DNA of 35,048 nt from Candidatus Rokuibacteriota bacterium (lineage in GTDB: Bacteria; Methylomirabilota; Methylomirabilia; Rokubacteriales; CSP1-6), in the NCBI GenBank assembly GCA_003221515.1, contig QHSI01000126.1, forward strand, positions 1 through 35,048. The letters are read 5' to 3'. Shown here piece by piece: positions 6,554 through 14,466 of this stretch (position 1 is the first letter of the stretch; each line of letters begins with the position of its first letter). The translations under genes and the position numbers were made by a program. The notes below the pieces were generated by a model. It searched no databases, had not been told where the DNA came from, and was given only the letters and a program-made list of their open reading frames with translations.

Positions 6554-8890
6554 ATGACGGACCACGGCGGCGCGCTCGAAGGAGTAGTCGTCATCGAGGT
6601 GGCGCAGACCCTGGCGGGTGAGCTCGCCGGCGGGCTGCTCGCCGACCTCGGCGCGACCGTCATCAAGATCGAGCCCCCCGAGGGATCGCCGCTACGCAAG
6701 CGCGGTCCCGCGATCGCCGGCGAAGACTCGCTGTACTTCCAGTCGGAGAACCGCGGCAAGCTCTCGGTGGTCGCCGAGCCTCGTGATTTCGCCCGCGAGC
6801 CGTGGCTCAAGCGTCTGCTCGCCACCGCCGACGCGCTCGTCGAAGACCACGGGCCCGGGCATCTCGAATCACTCGACCTCTCGCCCGATGCGCTCCACGC
6901 GAGCAATCCGAGTCTGGCGCTGCTGCGCATCTCGCCGTTCGGCCAGACCGGGCCGCTAGCGGGCGAGCGTGGCGACGACCGGATCGCCCAGGCGTTCTCC
7001 GGCATGCAGTTCACGACGGGCTTTCCCGATCGTCCGCCACTGCCGGTCACGGTGCCCCTGGCCGAGGCATGGTCGGCCGTGCTCAGCGCCGCGACGCTCT
7101 TGATGACGGTGTTTCACGCCCGGCGGAGCGGCCACGGCCAGGTCGTCGACATCGGCCTCTATCAGACCGCGCTCCGCATGCAGGAAGAAGTGATCATCCG
7201 CCATCACCGCACCGGCGCCGTCGCGACACGCCTCGGCACCGAGTCGCCCACCGTGGTCCCGGCCAACGTCTACCGGACGCGCGACGGCGGGTTCGTCGCC
7301 GTCTCCGGCGCCGGGGACCAGCCGTTCGCCCGACTCTGCGAGGCGATCGAGACGCCCGATGCGCCGAAGGATCCGCGGTTCGCGACCTCGGCCGCACGGC
7401 TACAACATCGCGCCGCGGCGGACGAGCTCGTCGCCACCTGGATCGCCGCGCACGACCTCGCCGACGTCGAAGCGCGCTTCGCCGCGGCCGGGGTGGCCGG
7501 CACCGCGGTGCGCTCGGTCGACGAGATCATCGCGGACCCCCACGTCCAGGCACGGAGGTCGCTCTTCCCGCTCCAGTCGGCGTCCGGACAGGAGTTCGTC
7601 GCGCCGGCCGCGGTCCCGAAGCTCACCCGCACTCCCGCCCGCGACCCACTGCGCGCGCCGCGGCTCGGCGAGCACACCGTCGACGTTCGCGCGGCGGTCG
7701 GGCTGCTCGCGGTTCGGAGACTGCTCACGGCGACCTCGAGAAACGACGTCGAGGCGACGGGTCCGCTCGACGGCATTCGCGTCCTCGATCTCTCGCAGTG
7801 GCTCGCGGGTCCGGCCGCCGCGGCGCTGCTCGGTGATTTCGGCGCCGACGTGATCATGGTCGAGCTACCCGCGAGCGGCGCGGCGCCGTCCGATGGCCCC
7901 GGTAGTCGTGGTCCAGGCTTCCCCGTGACCAACCGGAACAAGCGCAGCATCACGCTCGACGTGCGCGCCGCCGAGGGTCGCGAGACGTTCCTCGAGCTCG
8001 TGAAGCTGAGCGATGTGGTCGTGGAGAACTTCCGGCCGGGGACGCTCGAGCGCTGGAATCTCGGCCCCGAAACGCTTCATGCCGTCAATCCGCGGCTCGT
8101 GTTGCTGCGATCGTCGGGCTTCGGCCAGACCGGGCCGTATGCGTCGCGCGCGGCCTTCAACCCGGTCGGGCTCGCGTTCGGCGGGATGACGTACCTCAAC
8201 GGCTGGCCCGACCGGCCGCCGCTGCGCGACGGCGTGACGGCCGGCGATTACACGAACGCGCTCTTCAACGTGCTCGGAGTCGTCGCCGCCCTGCTGCGCC
8301 GCGATCTCGACGACCTGGGACAGGTCGTCGACACCGCCATGTTCGAGTGCGCGCTGCGGCTGACGGGCGATGCGCTGGCGGTCCGCAGCGCGCTGGGTCT
8401 TCGGCGCGAGCGCGCCGGCGGGGACTCGCCACTCTATCCCGCGAGCTTCACGGTCGAGGCGGTGGATGGGCGCTTCGTCGCCGCGTCGAGTGAGCGCTGG
8501 GAGGATTTCGGCGACGCGCTCGAGCGGCTGGGACGGTCGCGCGCGAGCGATCCGGCGCGCGTGCGCGAGGAAATCGCGAAGATCGCTGGGGCGCTGGACG
8601 CCGACGAGGCCGTGCGCGCCTTGCGCGGCGCCGGGCTCGCCGCGAGCGCGGTCAACTCGGTCGCCGACCTGGTGCGCGAGCCGCATCTGTGGAGCCGCGG
8701 CGACCTCGTGCGGTGCTCGTCGCCGGAGCTGGGCGAGATCGTGACGCAGGGGATCGTGCCCCGGCTCTCGCGCACGCCCGGGCAGCTGGCCGGCTGGTCG
8801 CCGCGACCGGGCTCCGACAACGAGGCCGTGCTCGGCACCCTGCTCGGCTACACGCCGGAGCGGATCCGCCGCGTCACTTCTTCAGCTTGA
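6554..8890 (+). CDS. fused two-domain CaiB/BaiF (class III) CoA-transferase
   Basis: A 778-residue protein built of two complete class III CoA-transferase modules in tandem. Each begins with the same signature: LEGVVVIEVAQTLAGELAG near residue 10 and LDGIRVLDLSQWLAGPAA near 405. Each continues with a GADVI/GATVIKIE-type strand and a GFGQTGP-type motif. In formyl-CoA transferase the catalytic Asp169 lies in the segment VAMQDAVL. The equivalent position here is Gln204 in module 1 (DIGLYQTAL) and Glu598 in module 2 (DTAMFECAL). Only the second half therefore has an acidic residue there, and the first may be a structural or binding partner. It would move CoA between acyl-CoA and a carboxylate. 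An ATG at 6542 with an AAGGA sequence is an alternative start. The 3' end overlaps the convergent solute-binding-protein gene by 17 nt. Confidence 0.9.
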   Translation: MTDHGGALEGVVVIEVAQTLAGELAGGLLADLGATVIKIEPPEGSPLRKRGPAIAGEDSLYFQSENRGKLSVVAEPRDFAREPWLKRLLATADALVEDHGPGHLESLDLSPDALHASNPSLALLRISPFGQTGPLAGERGDDRIAQAFSGMQFTTGFPDRPPLPVTVPLAEAWSAVLSAATLLMTVFHARRSGHGQVVDIGLYQTALRMQEEVIIRHHRTGAVATRLGTESPTVVPANVYRTRDGGFVAVSGAGDQPFARLCEAIETPDAPKDPRFATSAARLQHRAAADELVATWIAAHDLADVEARFAAAGVAGTAVRSVDEIIADPHVQARRSLFPLQSASGQEFVAPAAVPKLTRTPARDPLRAPRLGEHTVDVRAAVGLLAVRRLLTATSRNDVEATGPLDGIRVLDLSQWLAGPAAAALLGDFGADVIMVELPASGAAPSDGPGSRGPGFPVTNRNKRSITLDVRAAEGRETFLELVKLSDVVVENFRPGTLERWNLGPETLHAVNPRLVLLRSSGFGQTGPYASRAAFNPVGLAFGGMTYLNGWPDRPPLRDGVTAGDYTNALFNVLGVVAALLRRDLDDLGQVVDTAMFECALRLTGDALAVRSALGLRRERAGGDSPLYPASFTVEAVDGRFVAASSERWEDFGDALERLGRSRASDPARVREEIAKIAGALDADEAVRALRGAGLAASAVNSVADLVREPHLWSRGDLVRCSSPELGEIVTQGIVPRLSRTPGQLAGWSPRPGSDNEAVLGTLLGYTPERIRRVTSSA

Positions 8891-10415
8891 GGTCCTCGTA
8901 GGGCGACGAGTACGGGAACAGCGCGATCAGGCCGAGCCCCGACTCGTCCACGCGCGGCCCCATGGCGTTCAGGAAGCCCAGCTCCCAGAGCGGCGCGGAC
9001 ATGACGCGCTCGTGGGCCAGGCGCTGGATCTGGTGCAAGAGGGCCTCGCGGCGCTTGGGGTCGAGCTCGCGCGCCTGCTGCACGAACAGGTCGTCCATGT
9101 CGGGATAGCCGCCCCACGAATAGAGCCCGTCCTTCACGTAGTAGTTCTGGATCCTGGTGGCGGCGTTGCCCTGGCCGCCGGCGCCCGTGTACATGATCGA
9201 GGTGATCTTCTTCTCCCGCCAGTTGCCGAGGAATGCCGCGCGCTCCATCGGCCGCATCTTGGTGCGGATCCCCACCGCCGCCAGATAGTTGCCGATCGCC
9301 TCGGCGACGCTCGAGTACGACGCGTCGCACGCGAACTCCCCCCCGTCGAAGCCGTTGGGATAGCCGGCCTCGGCCAGCAGCTTCTTGGCCCGTGCCGGAT
9401 CGTAGGGATAGGCCGGGATCGCCAGCGCAAACTCGAACGCCGACGGAATGATGCTCCCCGACGGCTTGGAGAAGCCGAGCGTCTCCGCTTGATTGATCCC
9501 GTCCTTGTCGAAGGCGAGCGCGGCGGCCAAGCGCACGCGGCGGTCGTGCCAGGGCGACTTCGGATCCCACTGCGGCGCGCCGAAGTTGAGCCACTGGGTC
9601 GCGTTGCCGACCAGGCCCACGAGCTTGAGGCCGGGCGTCCGCTTCACCTCCTCGCCGAGCGGCCCACGCAACGAGTAGGCGATGTCGACCTCGCCGCGCT
9701 TGAGCATCGCCAGCCGCGTCAGATCCTCGGGCACGCTCTTCCACACCATCCGCTTGACCGTCGGGGGCTTGCGCCAGTAGCGATCGAACGCGTCGAGGAC
9801 CAGCTCGATGCCGGGATTGAACGACGTGAGCTTGTACGGTCCGGCGCCCACCGGTGCCTTCTTGAAGCCTTCGTCGCCGACCTTCTCGACGTACTTCTTG
9901 GGAACGATCCAGCCGGCCCCGCTGGCCGGCGTCGCGTAGAAGGTCATGAAGTCCGGCCATGGCTCCTTCAGCCGGAAGCGCACGCGGAACGGATCGACGA
10001 TCTCGACGGCGGCGACCTTGTCCTTCAGGAGCTTGGCGGCCGCGCCCTTGTAGCGCTCGAACGAGAACTTCACGTCCTCGGCGGTGAACGGATCCCCGTT
10101 GTGGAAGACGACACCCTTGCGCAGAACGAACTCGTAGCTGAGCCCGTCCTTGGACACGGTCCAGGACTCCGCGAGGGACGGCGCCATCGGATTGCCGGGC
10201 ATCGGCTTCACCAGCGCGTCGTGCACCGCGTAGAGCACCATCATCAGCGTGATGATGCCCGTGTGCTCCGCGGGGTCGAACCAGGTCGGCGCCAGCGACA
10301 CGTGCACGGCCCACGTCATCTGCCCCGCCGGCGCCTGCGCGACCGCGGGCCCTGGCGTCACGCTGGAGAGCACGATCACGGAGAGGATCAGAACCGCGAG
10401 CGAGCGGGCTGTCAT
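8874..10415 (-). CDS. ABC transporter substrate-binding protein, family 5 (DppA/OppA-like)
   Basis: A 513-residue exported solute-binding protein. Residues 1 to about 28 form a signal peptide (MTARSLAVLILSVIVLSS, then a cleavage region PAVAQA). The mature part carries family 5 landmarks: LAESWTVSKDGLSYEFVLRKGVVFHNGDPFTAEDVKFSFER early on, then GAGPYKL, and PYDPARAKKLLAEAGYPNG in the second lobe. It should deliver peptides or other organic solutes to an ABC importer, but no permease or ATPase gene is nearby. The start at 10415 has a GGAG ribosome-binding site about 9 nt upstream. The in-frame ATG at 10448 forms an ATGA overlap with the DinB gene stop and is an alternative that only lengthens the n-region. 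It is the last gene of an LLM-DinB-SBP operon. Confidence 0.92.
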   Translation of the reverse strand: MTARSLAVLILSVIVLSSVTPGPAVAQAPAGQMTWAVHVSLAPTWFDPAEHTGIITLMMVLYAVHDALVKPMPGNPMAPSLAESWTVSKDGLSYEFVLRKGVVFHNGDPFTAEDVKFSFERYKGAAAKLLKDKVAAVEIVDPFRVRFRLKEPWPDFMTFYATPASGAGWIVPKKYVEKVGDEGFKKAPVGAGPYKLTSFNPGIELVLDAFDRYWRKPPTVKRMVWKSVPEDLTRLAMLKRGEVDIAYSLRGPLGEEVKRTPGLKLVGLVGNATQWLNFGAPQWDPKSPWHDRRVRLAAALAFDKDGINQAETLGFSKPSGSIIPSAFEFALAIPAYPYDPARAKKLLAEAGYPNGFDGGEFACDASYSSVAEAIGNYLAAVGIRTKMRPMERAAFLGNWREKKITSIMYTGAGGQGNAATRIQNYYVKDGLYSWGGYPDMDDLFVQQARELDPKRREALLHQIQRLAHERVMSAPLWELGFLNAMGPRVDESGLGLIALFPYSSPYEDLKLKK

Positions 10416-10444
10416 GGACGATCTCCGGTGGGAGTGGGAAAGCG

Positions 10445-11212
10445 TCATCCGCCGACCGACGCGATTCGCTCGGCCAGCTGCGTCTCGAGCTGACGGGCAT
10501 CCTTGAGCGCGCCAAGCCCCTCGACTTCTCCGATCGCGGCGGCGACGTGCCGCGCGATCCGCCGCCCCTCGGTCGGGCGCCATCCGAGCGCCACCAGCGT
10601 CTTCTCGCACTGGACGGTGTGCTCCACGATGTGCGGCGCGAAGCGGTGAAGGCGAAACCGGACGTCGACGTCGTAGCCGACCCAGAGGGTCGGTCGGGTC
10701 ATCGTCTCCGGCGCAAGGTCGCCGAGCCAGCGGTTCGTCTCGGCGCGCGCCTCACCGATCCGCGCGAGGATGGTGTCGATCTCGCCGTCGACGGCGGTCG
10801 CGGCGACCGTGGGCTGCCGATCTTCGGGAATGCGGACGGGCTCGGCGTCGATGCGATCGACCGCGTAGCGCGTCTGCACCGCGTAGCGGCGCTCGACCGT
10901 GAGCATGTGCCGGAGGGTCTCGCGCAGGGGCCACTCATCCGCTCGTGGGGCGCGATCGAGCAGCTCCGCGGGGAGCCCGATCAGCAGCCCGCGCAGGTCA
11001 CCGAACGCGCGCTGGGCCAGGGCCAGGATGCGGCGCGATTCGGGATGCGGGCCGGCGGCGATGCGCGCGTGCGCCGCTTGCGCCTCCTCGAGCGTCCGGT
11101 AGAGCGCGTACCGGACGTCGAGCACCGCCTTCCCGCGCCAGGTCCAGGGACGCCCGAGCTCCTTCTCGTCGAGCCTCGCGGCGGCGCTCAGCGCCGCGTC
11201 GAACGAGGTCAC
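10445..11212 (-). CDS. DinB-like putative metal-dependent protein
   Basis: A 255-residue protein whose central and C-terminal part resembles the DinB/YfiT four-helix bundle. It has REWPLRETLRHML-like and HRFAPHIVEHTVQCEK helices that supply the expected three histidines (His102, His194, His198). Members bind a divalent metal; some are thiol-dependent S-transferases and most have no known reaction. The first 60-odd residues are not recognised. The start is a GTG whose GTGA overlaps the stop of the LLM monooxygenase gene, implying translational coupling. An open frame continues upstream to 11278 but lies inside that gene. A role alongside the LLM enzyme is inferred only from operon position. 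Confidence 0.75.
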   Translation of the reverse strand: MTSFDAALSAAARLDEKELGRPWTWRGKAVLDVRYALYRTLEEAQAAHARIAAGPHPESRRILALAQRAFGDLRGLLIGLPAELLDRAPRADEWPLRETLRHMLTVERRYAVQTRYAVDRIDAEPVRIPEDRQPTVAATAVDGEIDTILARIGEARAETNRWLGDLAPETMTRPTLWVGYDVDVRFRLHRFAPHIVEHTVQCEKTLVALGWRPTEGRRIARHVAAAIGEVEGLGALKDARQLETQLAERIASVGG

Positions 11213-12294
11213 TTCGGGACCAGGCTCTTGAACTTCGGCATGACCTCGCGCGCCAGCAGCTCGATCGAGTGACGCCACGCCGATGGATTATCCGCGTAGT
11301 CGAAGCAGAAGAGCAGCAGCGTGCCGAAGCCGCCGACTTCTTCGTAGATCGCGTGGAGCTTGTCGATGACGGTCGCCGGCGAGCCCACGAGCCAGTTGTG
11401 GCGGGCGCAGTATTCGGGCGTCACGTCGGAGTCGGGCACGTCGGGCTGGTGCTTGAGGTATTCGGTGAACTGGAACGACGCCAGCAGCGGCAGGAAGTAC
11501 TCGCGCATCATGCGGCCCATCATGCCGCCGGCCGAGAGCCGCATCGCCTCGGCGTCGGTGTCGGCGATGAAGACCTCGCGCACCAGGCGCCAGTCGGCGC
11601 GCTTGGGCGTGCGCCCGCTCCGCGCCGCCCCTTGCTCCACCGCCTCCCAGTGGCTGCCGACGTACGCCGGGCTCAGGTTCAGGCTCATCGGCCAGAAGCC
11701 GCGCTCGCCGGCGAGCTTGAGCGTGTCCGAGCCCTTGCTGACGCCGGCGACGCCGATGGGCGGGTGCGGCTTCTGGAACGGCTTGATGTGCGGCCGCAGC
11801 GTGTCGAGCATCGTGCCGGTCTTGGTGACGTGCCAGTACTTGCCCTTGAAGTCGAACTCGGCCTCGTCGCTCCAGAGCCGCAGGATGATCTCGAGCGACT
11901 CGCGGGTCATCTCGCGGTGCTGGCCCGTGGTGCCGTCGACGTTGAACATCGCCCAGTCGCTCGGGAGGCCGCTGGCCGCCACGCCGAAGTTGAGGCGCCC
12001 CTGGGCCAGGTGATCGAGCATGGCCACCCGGTTCGCGAGCTCGCCGGGATGGTGATAGGGCATGAGGAACCCGCCGGGGCCGATCCGCATGCGCGTGGTC
12101 TGCAGCAGCGCCTGGGCCACCAACAGATCGGGCGCCGGATGCGGCTCCCAGGGCGCGGTGTGGTGCTCGCCGATCCACGCCTCGCTGAAGCCGAGCTCGT
12201 CCGCCCAGCGCAGCTGCTGCAGATCCCACTGGTGGCCGTCGTTGAGACCACGCTCCGGTGGGTGCGAGGGCATCGTGAACAACCCGTAATCCAT
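11209..12294 (-). CDS. LLM-class flavin-dependent monooxygenase (bacterial luciferase-like)
   Basis: A 361-residue luciferase-like TIM-barrel oxidoreductase. Landmarks are an N-terminal MDYGLFTMP strand, GFSEAWIGEHH, RMRIGPGGFLMPYHHP, ANRVAMLDHLAQGRLNFGV and HPPIGVAGVS. The GEHH segment, the arrangement around residues 40-110 and the length are closest to FMNH2-dependent two-component monooxygenases of the limonene monooxygenase/luciferase type, rather than the shorter F420 enzymes elsewhere in this window. It would need a separate flavin reductase, which is not seen nearby. The ATG at 12294 has a strong CAGGAGGG ribosome-binding site. First gene of the minus-strand operon, divergent from the crotonase at 12363. 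Confidence 0.9.
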   Translation of the reverse strand: MDYGLFTMPSHPPERGLNDGHQWDLQQLRWADELGFSEAWIGEHHTAPWEPHPAPDLLVAQALLQTTRMRIGPGGFLMPYHHPGELANRVAMLDHLAQGRLNFGVAASGLPSDWAMFNVDGTTGQHREMTRESLEIILRLWSDEAEFDFKGKYWHVTKTGTMLDTLRPHIKPFQKPHPPIGVAGVSKGSDTLKLAGERGFWPMSLNLSPAYVGSHWEAVEQGAARSGRTPKRADWRLVREVFIADTDAEAMRLSAGGMMGRMMREYFLPLLASFQFTEYLKHQPDVPDSDVTPEYCARHNWLVGSPATVIDKLHAIYEEVGGFGTLLLFCFDYADNPSAWRHSIELLAREVMPKFKSLVPK

Positions 12295-12324
12295 AGAACC
12301 CTCCTGGTGGCGGCCCAGCCGGCG

Positions 12325-12330
12325 TATGCT
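12325..12330 (+). promoter_or_regulatory. candidate -10 box (TATGCT) of the crotonase-Rid operon
   Basis: TATGCT stands 32 nt before the ATG at 12363 in the 68-nt divergent gap. The leader it would produce contains the GGGGAGGAAA ribosome-binding site. No good -35 is visible. Confidence 0.25.
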
Positions 12331-12362
12331 ACACCGCACGTAGGCCCTGGGGGGAGGAAAGC

Positions 12363-13139
12363 ATGGCGGACCACATCCTGGTCGAGAAAACGGAAGGCGT
12401 GGCGATCATCACCATGAATCGGCCGGAGCAGCTCAACGCGATGAACCGGCGGCTGAACGCCGAGCTGCACGAGGCCGTCAAGCACATGAATGCCGACGAC
12501 GAGGTCGGCTGCATCGTGATCACCGGCGCCGGCAAGCGGGCGTTCTCGGCCGGTGGCGACATCCACGAGCAGCGCGAGGACGACCGGAAGTACACGCAGG
12601 CCGAGCTCGACGCGCGCACGGCGGTTCGCACGCGCGGCAGCTACGAGATCGGCGCCAGCCCCAAGCCCACCATCGGGATGATCAACGGGCTCGCGTACGG
12701 CGGCGCCGGGGTGCTCGCGTCGTCGCTCGACATGCGCGTGGGCTGCGAGCACGCGAGCTTCCGCTTCCTGGCCGCGGCCTACGGCCGCATCAACAGCACC
12801 TGGACCCTGCCGAACCAGGTGGGCTGGCCCATCGCCAAGGAGCTCCTCTTCTCCGCCCGCGTGGTGGAGGCCGAGGAGGCGCATCGCATCGGGCTCCTCA
12901 ATCACCTGGTGCCCTGCGATCAGCTCCGCGCGAAGACGATGTGGCTGGCGACGATGATCGCCAAGAACCGCCGCGAGGCGGTGATGGGCGTGAAGGCGCT
13001 GCTGCTGCTCGATATGGGCTGCGACCTGGAGCAGCAGTGGGCGAACGAGCGCGACTACACGACCAACGTCGTCCGAGGCGCCAAGGCCGAGTCGGCGTTT
13101 CCCGAGTTCATCGCCCGCCACGGCCGGCCGCTGAGTTGA
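12363..13139 (+). CDS. enoyl-CoA hydratase/isomerase (crotonase) family protein
   Basis: A 258-residue crotonase-fold protein. The N-terminal NRPEQLNAMN, the oxyanion-hole strand SAGGDI and the second oxyanion segment NGLAYGGAG are present, so acyl-CoA binding and enolate stabilisation are likely. The two acid-base glutamates of enoyl-CoA hydratase are absent: Val117 replaces the Glu of the GCELA motif and Ala137 replaces the Glu of the PEI motif. The usual GxxPGxGG stretch is replaced by YGRINSTWTLP. Simple hydration is therefore unlikely; isomerase, hydrolase, decarboxylase or ring chemistry are possible. The GGGGAGGAAA ribosome-binding site is well placed. It heads an operon with two Rid genes, 17 nt before the next start. 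Confidence 0.9.
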   Translation: MADHILVEKTEGVAIITMNRPEQLNAMNRRLNAELHEAVKHMNADDEVGCIVITGAGKRAFSAGGDIHEQREDDRKYTQAELDARTAVRTRGSYEIGASPKPTIGMINGLAYGGAGVLASSLDMRVGCEHASFRFLAAAYGRINSTWTLPNQVGWPIAKELLFSARVVEAEEAHRIGLLNHLVPCDQLRAKTMWLATMIAKNRREAVMGVKALLLLDMGCDLEQQWANERDYTTNVVRGAKAESAFPEFIARHGRPLS

Positions 13140-13156
13140 TTTGAGAGGAGGAGCCC

Positions 13157-13951
13157 ATGGACCGACGAGAAATCCTCGCTGACCGTCCCGTCGAGAAAGG
13201 TCGAGGCTTCATGCCGGGAGTGAGCGTCAACCCCTCCCGGATCCTGTTCACCGCCGGGCTGACTGGGAGAGGGCCCGACGGCAATCTGGTCGGCGGCGGC
13301 ATGGCGGCACAGGCGCGCCGCACGTTCGAGCGGTTGCAGTCCATCCTGGGCCAGGCCGGCGCGAAGTTCGACGATACGGTCAAGCAGCTGGTCTACGTCA
13401 CCGACATCGACGCCTACAACGCCACCGGCCGCCCCGAGCGCGCCAAGTTCTTCGGAAGCACCCGCGCGGCGTCGACGGGCCTGGTGGTTCGCCGCCTCGC
13501 CGACCCGGCTATGCTCATCGAGGTCGAGCTGGTGGTCGATCTGCCCGGGACCGCGACAGGGAAACCGCTGCTCGAAAAATTCAATGTCGAGCAGCACGGT
13601 GGCGATTTCTATCAGGGCGTCATCGTCAATGGCGGCCGACTGCTCTATCTCGCCGGTCAGGTCGCGAACAACCCCGATGGCTCGGTGGCGGGCCCAGGTG
13701 ACTGGCGGCGCCAGGCCGAGAAGGTGTACGAGAACATCGGTCACGTGCTTCGCGCCGCCGGCGCCTCACCGGCCAGCGTGGTGAAGGAGACGACCTGGGT
13801 GCTGAGCATCGACTCCTGGCGCCAGCACGGCGCACCCGTCCGACGCTCCCTCTACAACCGTGACTTCCCGGCGTCGACGCTGGTTGAGATCCCGGGGCTC
13901 GCACGCCCGGAGTTTCTGGTGGAAATCGAAGTGATCGCGGCGGTCGCGTAG
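13157..13951 (+). CDS. double-domain Rid (YjgF/YER057c/UK114) family protein
   Basis: A 264-residue fusion of two Rid domains: about residues 15-130 (LFTAGLTGRGPDG, then LIEVELVVDLP) and about 145-264 (LLYLAGQVANNPDG, then FLVEIEVIAAVA). RidA deaminates reactive enamine/imine intermediates using an Arg near the end of the domain (Arg105 in E. coli). In both domains here that position is Ser (Ser106 in AASTGL, Ser240 in PASTLVEI), so RidA-type deamination is not expected. It belongs to one of the divergent Rid groups, several of which sit in catabolic operons. The start has a GAGAGGAGGAG ribosome-binding site 17 nt after the crotonase stop. Being two-domain, it could assemble the usual trimer from fewer chains. 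Confidence 0.88.
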   Translation: MDRREILADRPVEKGRGFMPGVSVNPSRILFTAGLTGRGPDGNLVGGGMAAQARRTFERLQSILGQAGAKFDDTVKQLVYVTDIDAYNATGRPERAKFFGSTRAASTGLVVRRLADPAMLIEVELVVDLPGTATGKPLLEKFNVEQHGGDFYQGVIVNGGRLLYLAGQVANNPDGSVAGPGDWRRQAEKVYENIGHVLRAAGASPASVVKETTWVLSIDSWRQHGAPVRRSLYNRDFPASTLVEIPGLARPEFLVEIEVIAAVA

Positions 13952-13967
13952 CGAGCGGAGGACCATC

Positions 13968-14354
13968 ATGCCCTACAGCACGATTGCGACACCTCAGGCC
14001 AAGCCCGTGGCCAACTACAAGATGGCGACACGGATGGACGGCGGCCGGCTGCTCTACATCTCCGGCCAGGTCGCGTGGGATCCGAGCGGCCACATCGTCG
14101 GCAAGGGAGACGTGCGTGCCCAGGCGCGGCAGACGTTCCAGAACTTGCGCGGGGTGCTCCAGGCCGCCGGCGGCGATCTGGACAGTCTCATGAAGCTCAC
14201 CACCTACATCACGAAGATCGAGGATTTTCCGGCTGTCGCGGAGGCGCGCCGCGAGACGTTCACCGGCGAGCTTCCCGCGAGCACCTTGATCGTGGTCAAG
14301 AGCCTGTTCCACCCCGATTTCCTGATCGAAGTCGAAGGCGTCGCGGCGGTTTGA
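13968..14354 (+). CDS. Rid (YjgF/UK114) family protein
   Basis: A 128-residue single-domain Rid protein. LLYISGQVAWDPSG near residue 30, AQARQTFQNLRGVLQAAGG in the helix and the C-terminal FLIEVEGVAAV are family landmarks. As in the fused protein encoded just upstream, the RidA catalytic Arg is replaced, here by Ser105 (PASTLIVV). The second domain of the upstream fusion and this protein share the PASTLIV/PASTLVE segment, suggesting local duplication. The GCGGAGGA ribosome-binding site lies 16 nt after the preceding stop. Last gene of the crotonase-Rid-Rid operon, followed by a G-rich hairpin. Confidence 0.88.
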   Translation: MPYSTIATPQAKPVANYKMATRMDGGRLLYISGQVAWDPSGHIVGKGDVRAQARQTFQNLRGVLQAAGGDLDSLMKLTTYITKIEDFPAVAEARRETFTGELPASTLIVVKSLFHPDFLIEVEGVAAV

Positions 14355-14357
14355 AGT

Positions 14358-14390
14358 AATGGGGGGCCGCGAAGGGCCCCCCATACCCCC
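14358..14390 (-). repeat. G-rich hairpin repeat, inverted copy
   Basis: On the minus strand this reads as a close copy of the repeats at 21459 and 21546: a GGGGGTAT lead-in, then arms GGGGGGCC / GGCCCCCC (plus-strand 14361-14368 and 14375-14382) around a 6-nt loop. It begins 4 nt after the Rid gene stop, so it may act as a transcript end on the plus strand, although no T-run follows. Confidence 0.55.
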
Positions 14391-14466
14391 GGCACTCGCA
14401 AGCGCCCCGGCGCAGCGGCTGGGTTAGCCACACGCCGCTCGCCGCGAGATACTGAAGATTAGAGCA

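Noticed and set aside
9012-10493. Long plus-strand open frame of 493 codons opposite the solute-binding protein gene
   Set aside because: It is an antisense shadow created by high GC at third positions. It has no recognisable motif, while the minus strand encodes a complete family 5 binding protein with signal peptide.
10945-12417. Plus-strand frame of 490 codons opposite the DinB and LLM genes
   Set aside because: It runs through two well-supported minus-strand genes and into the crotonase gene in a wrong frame; no family similarity.
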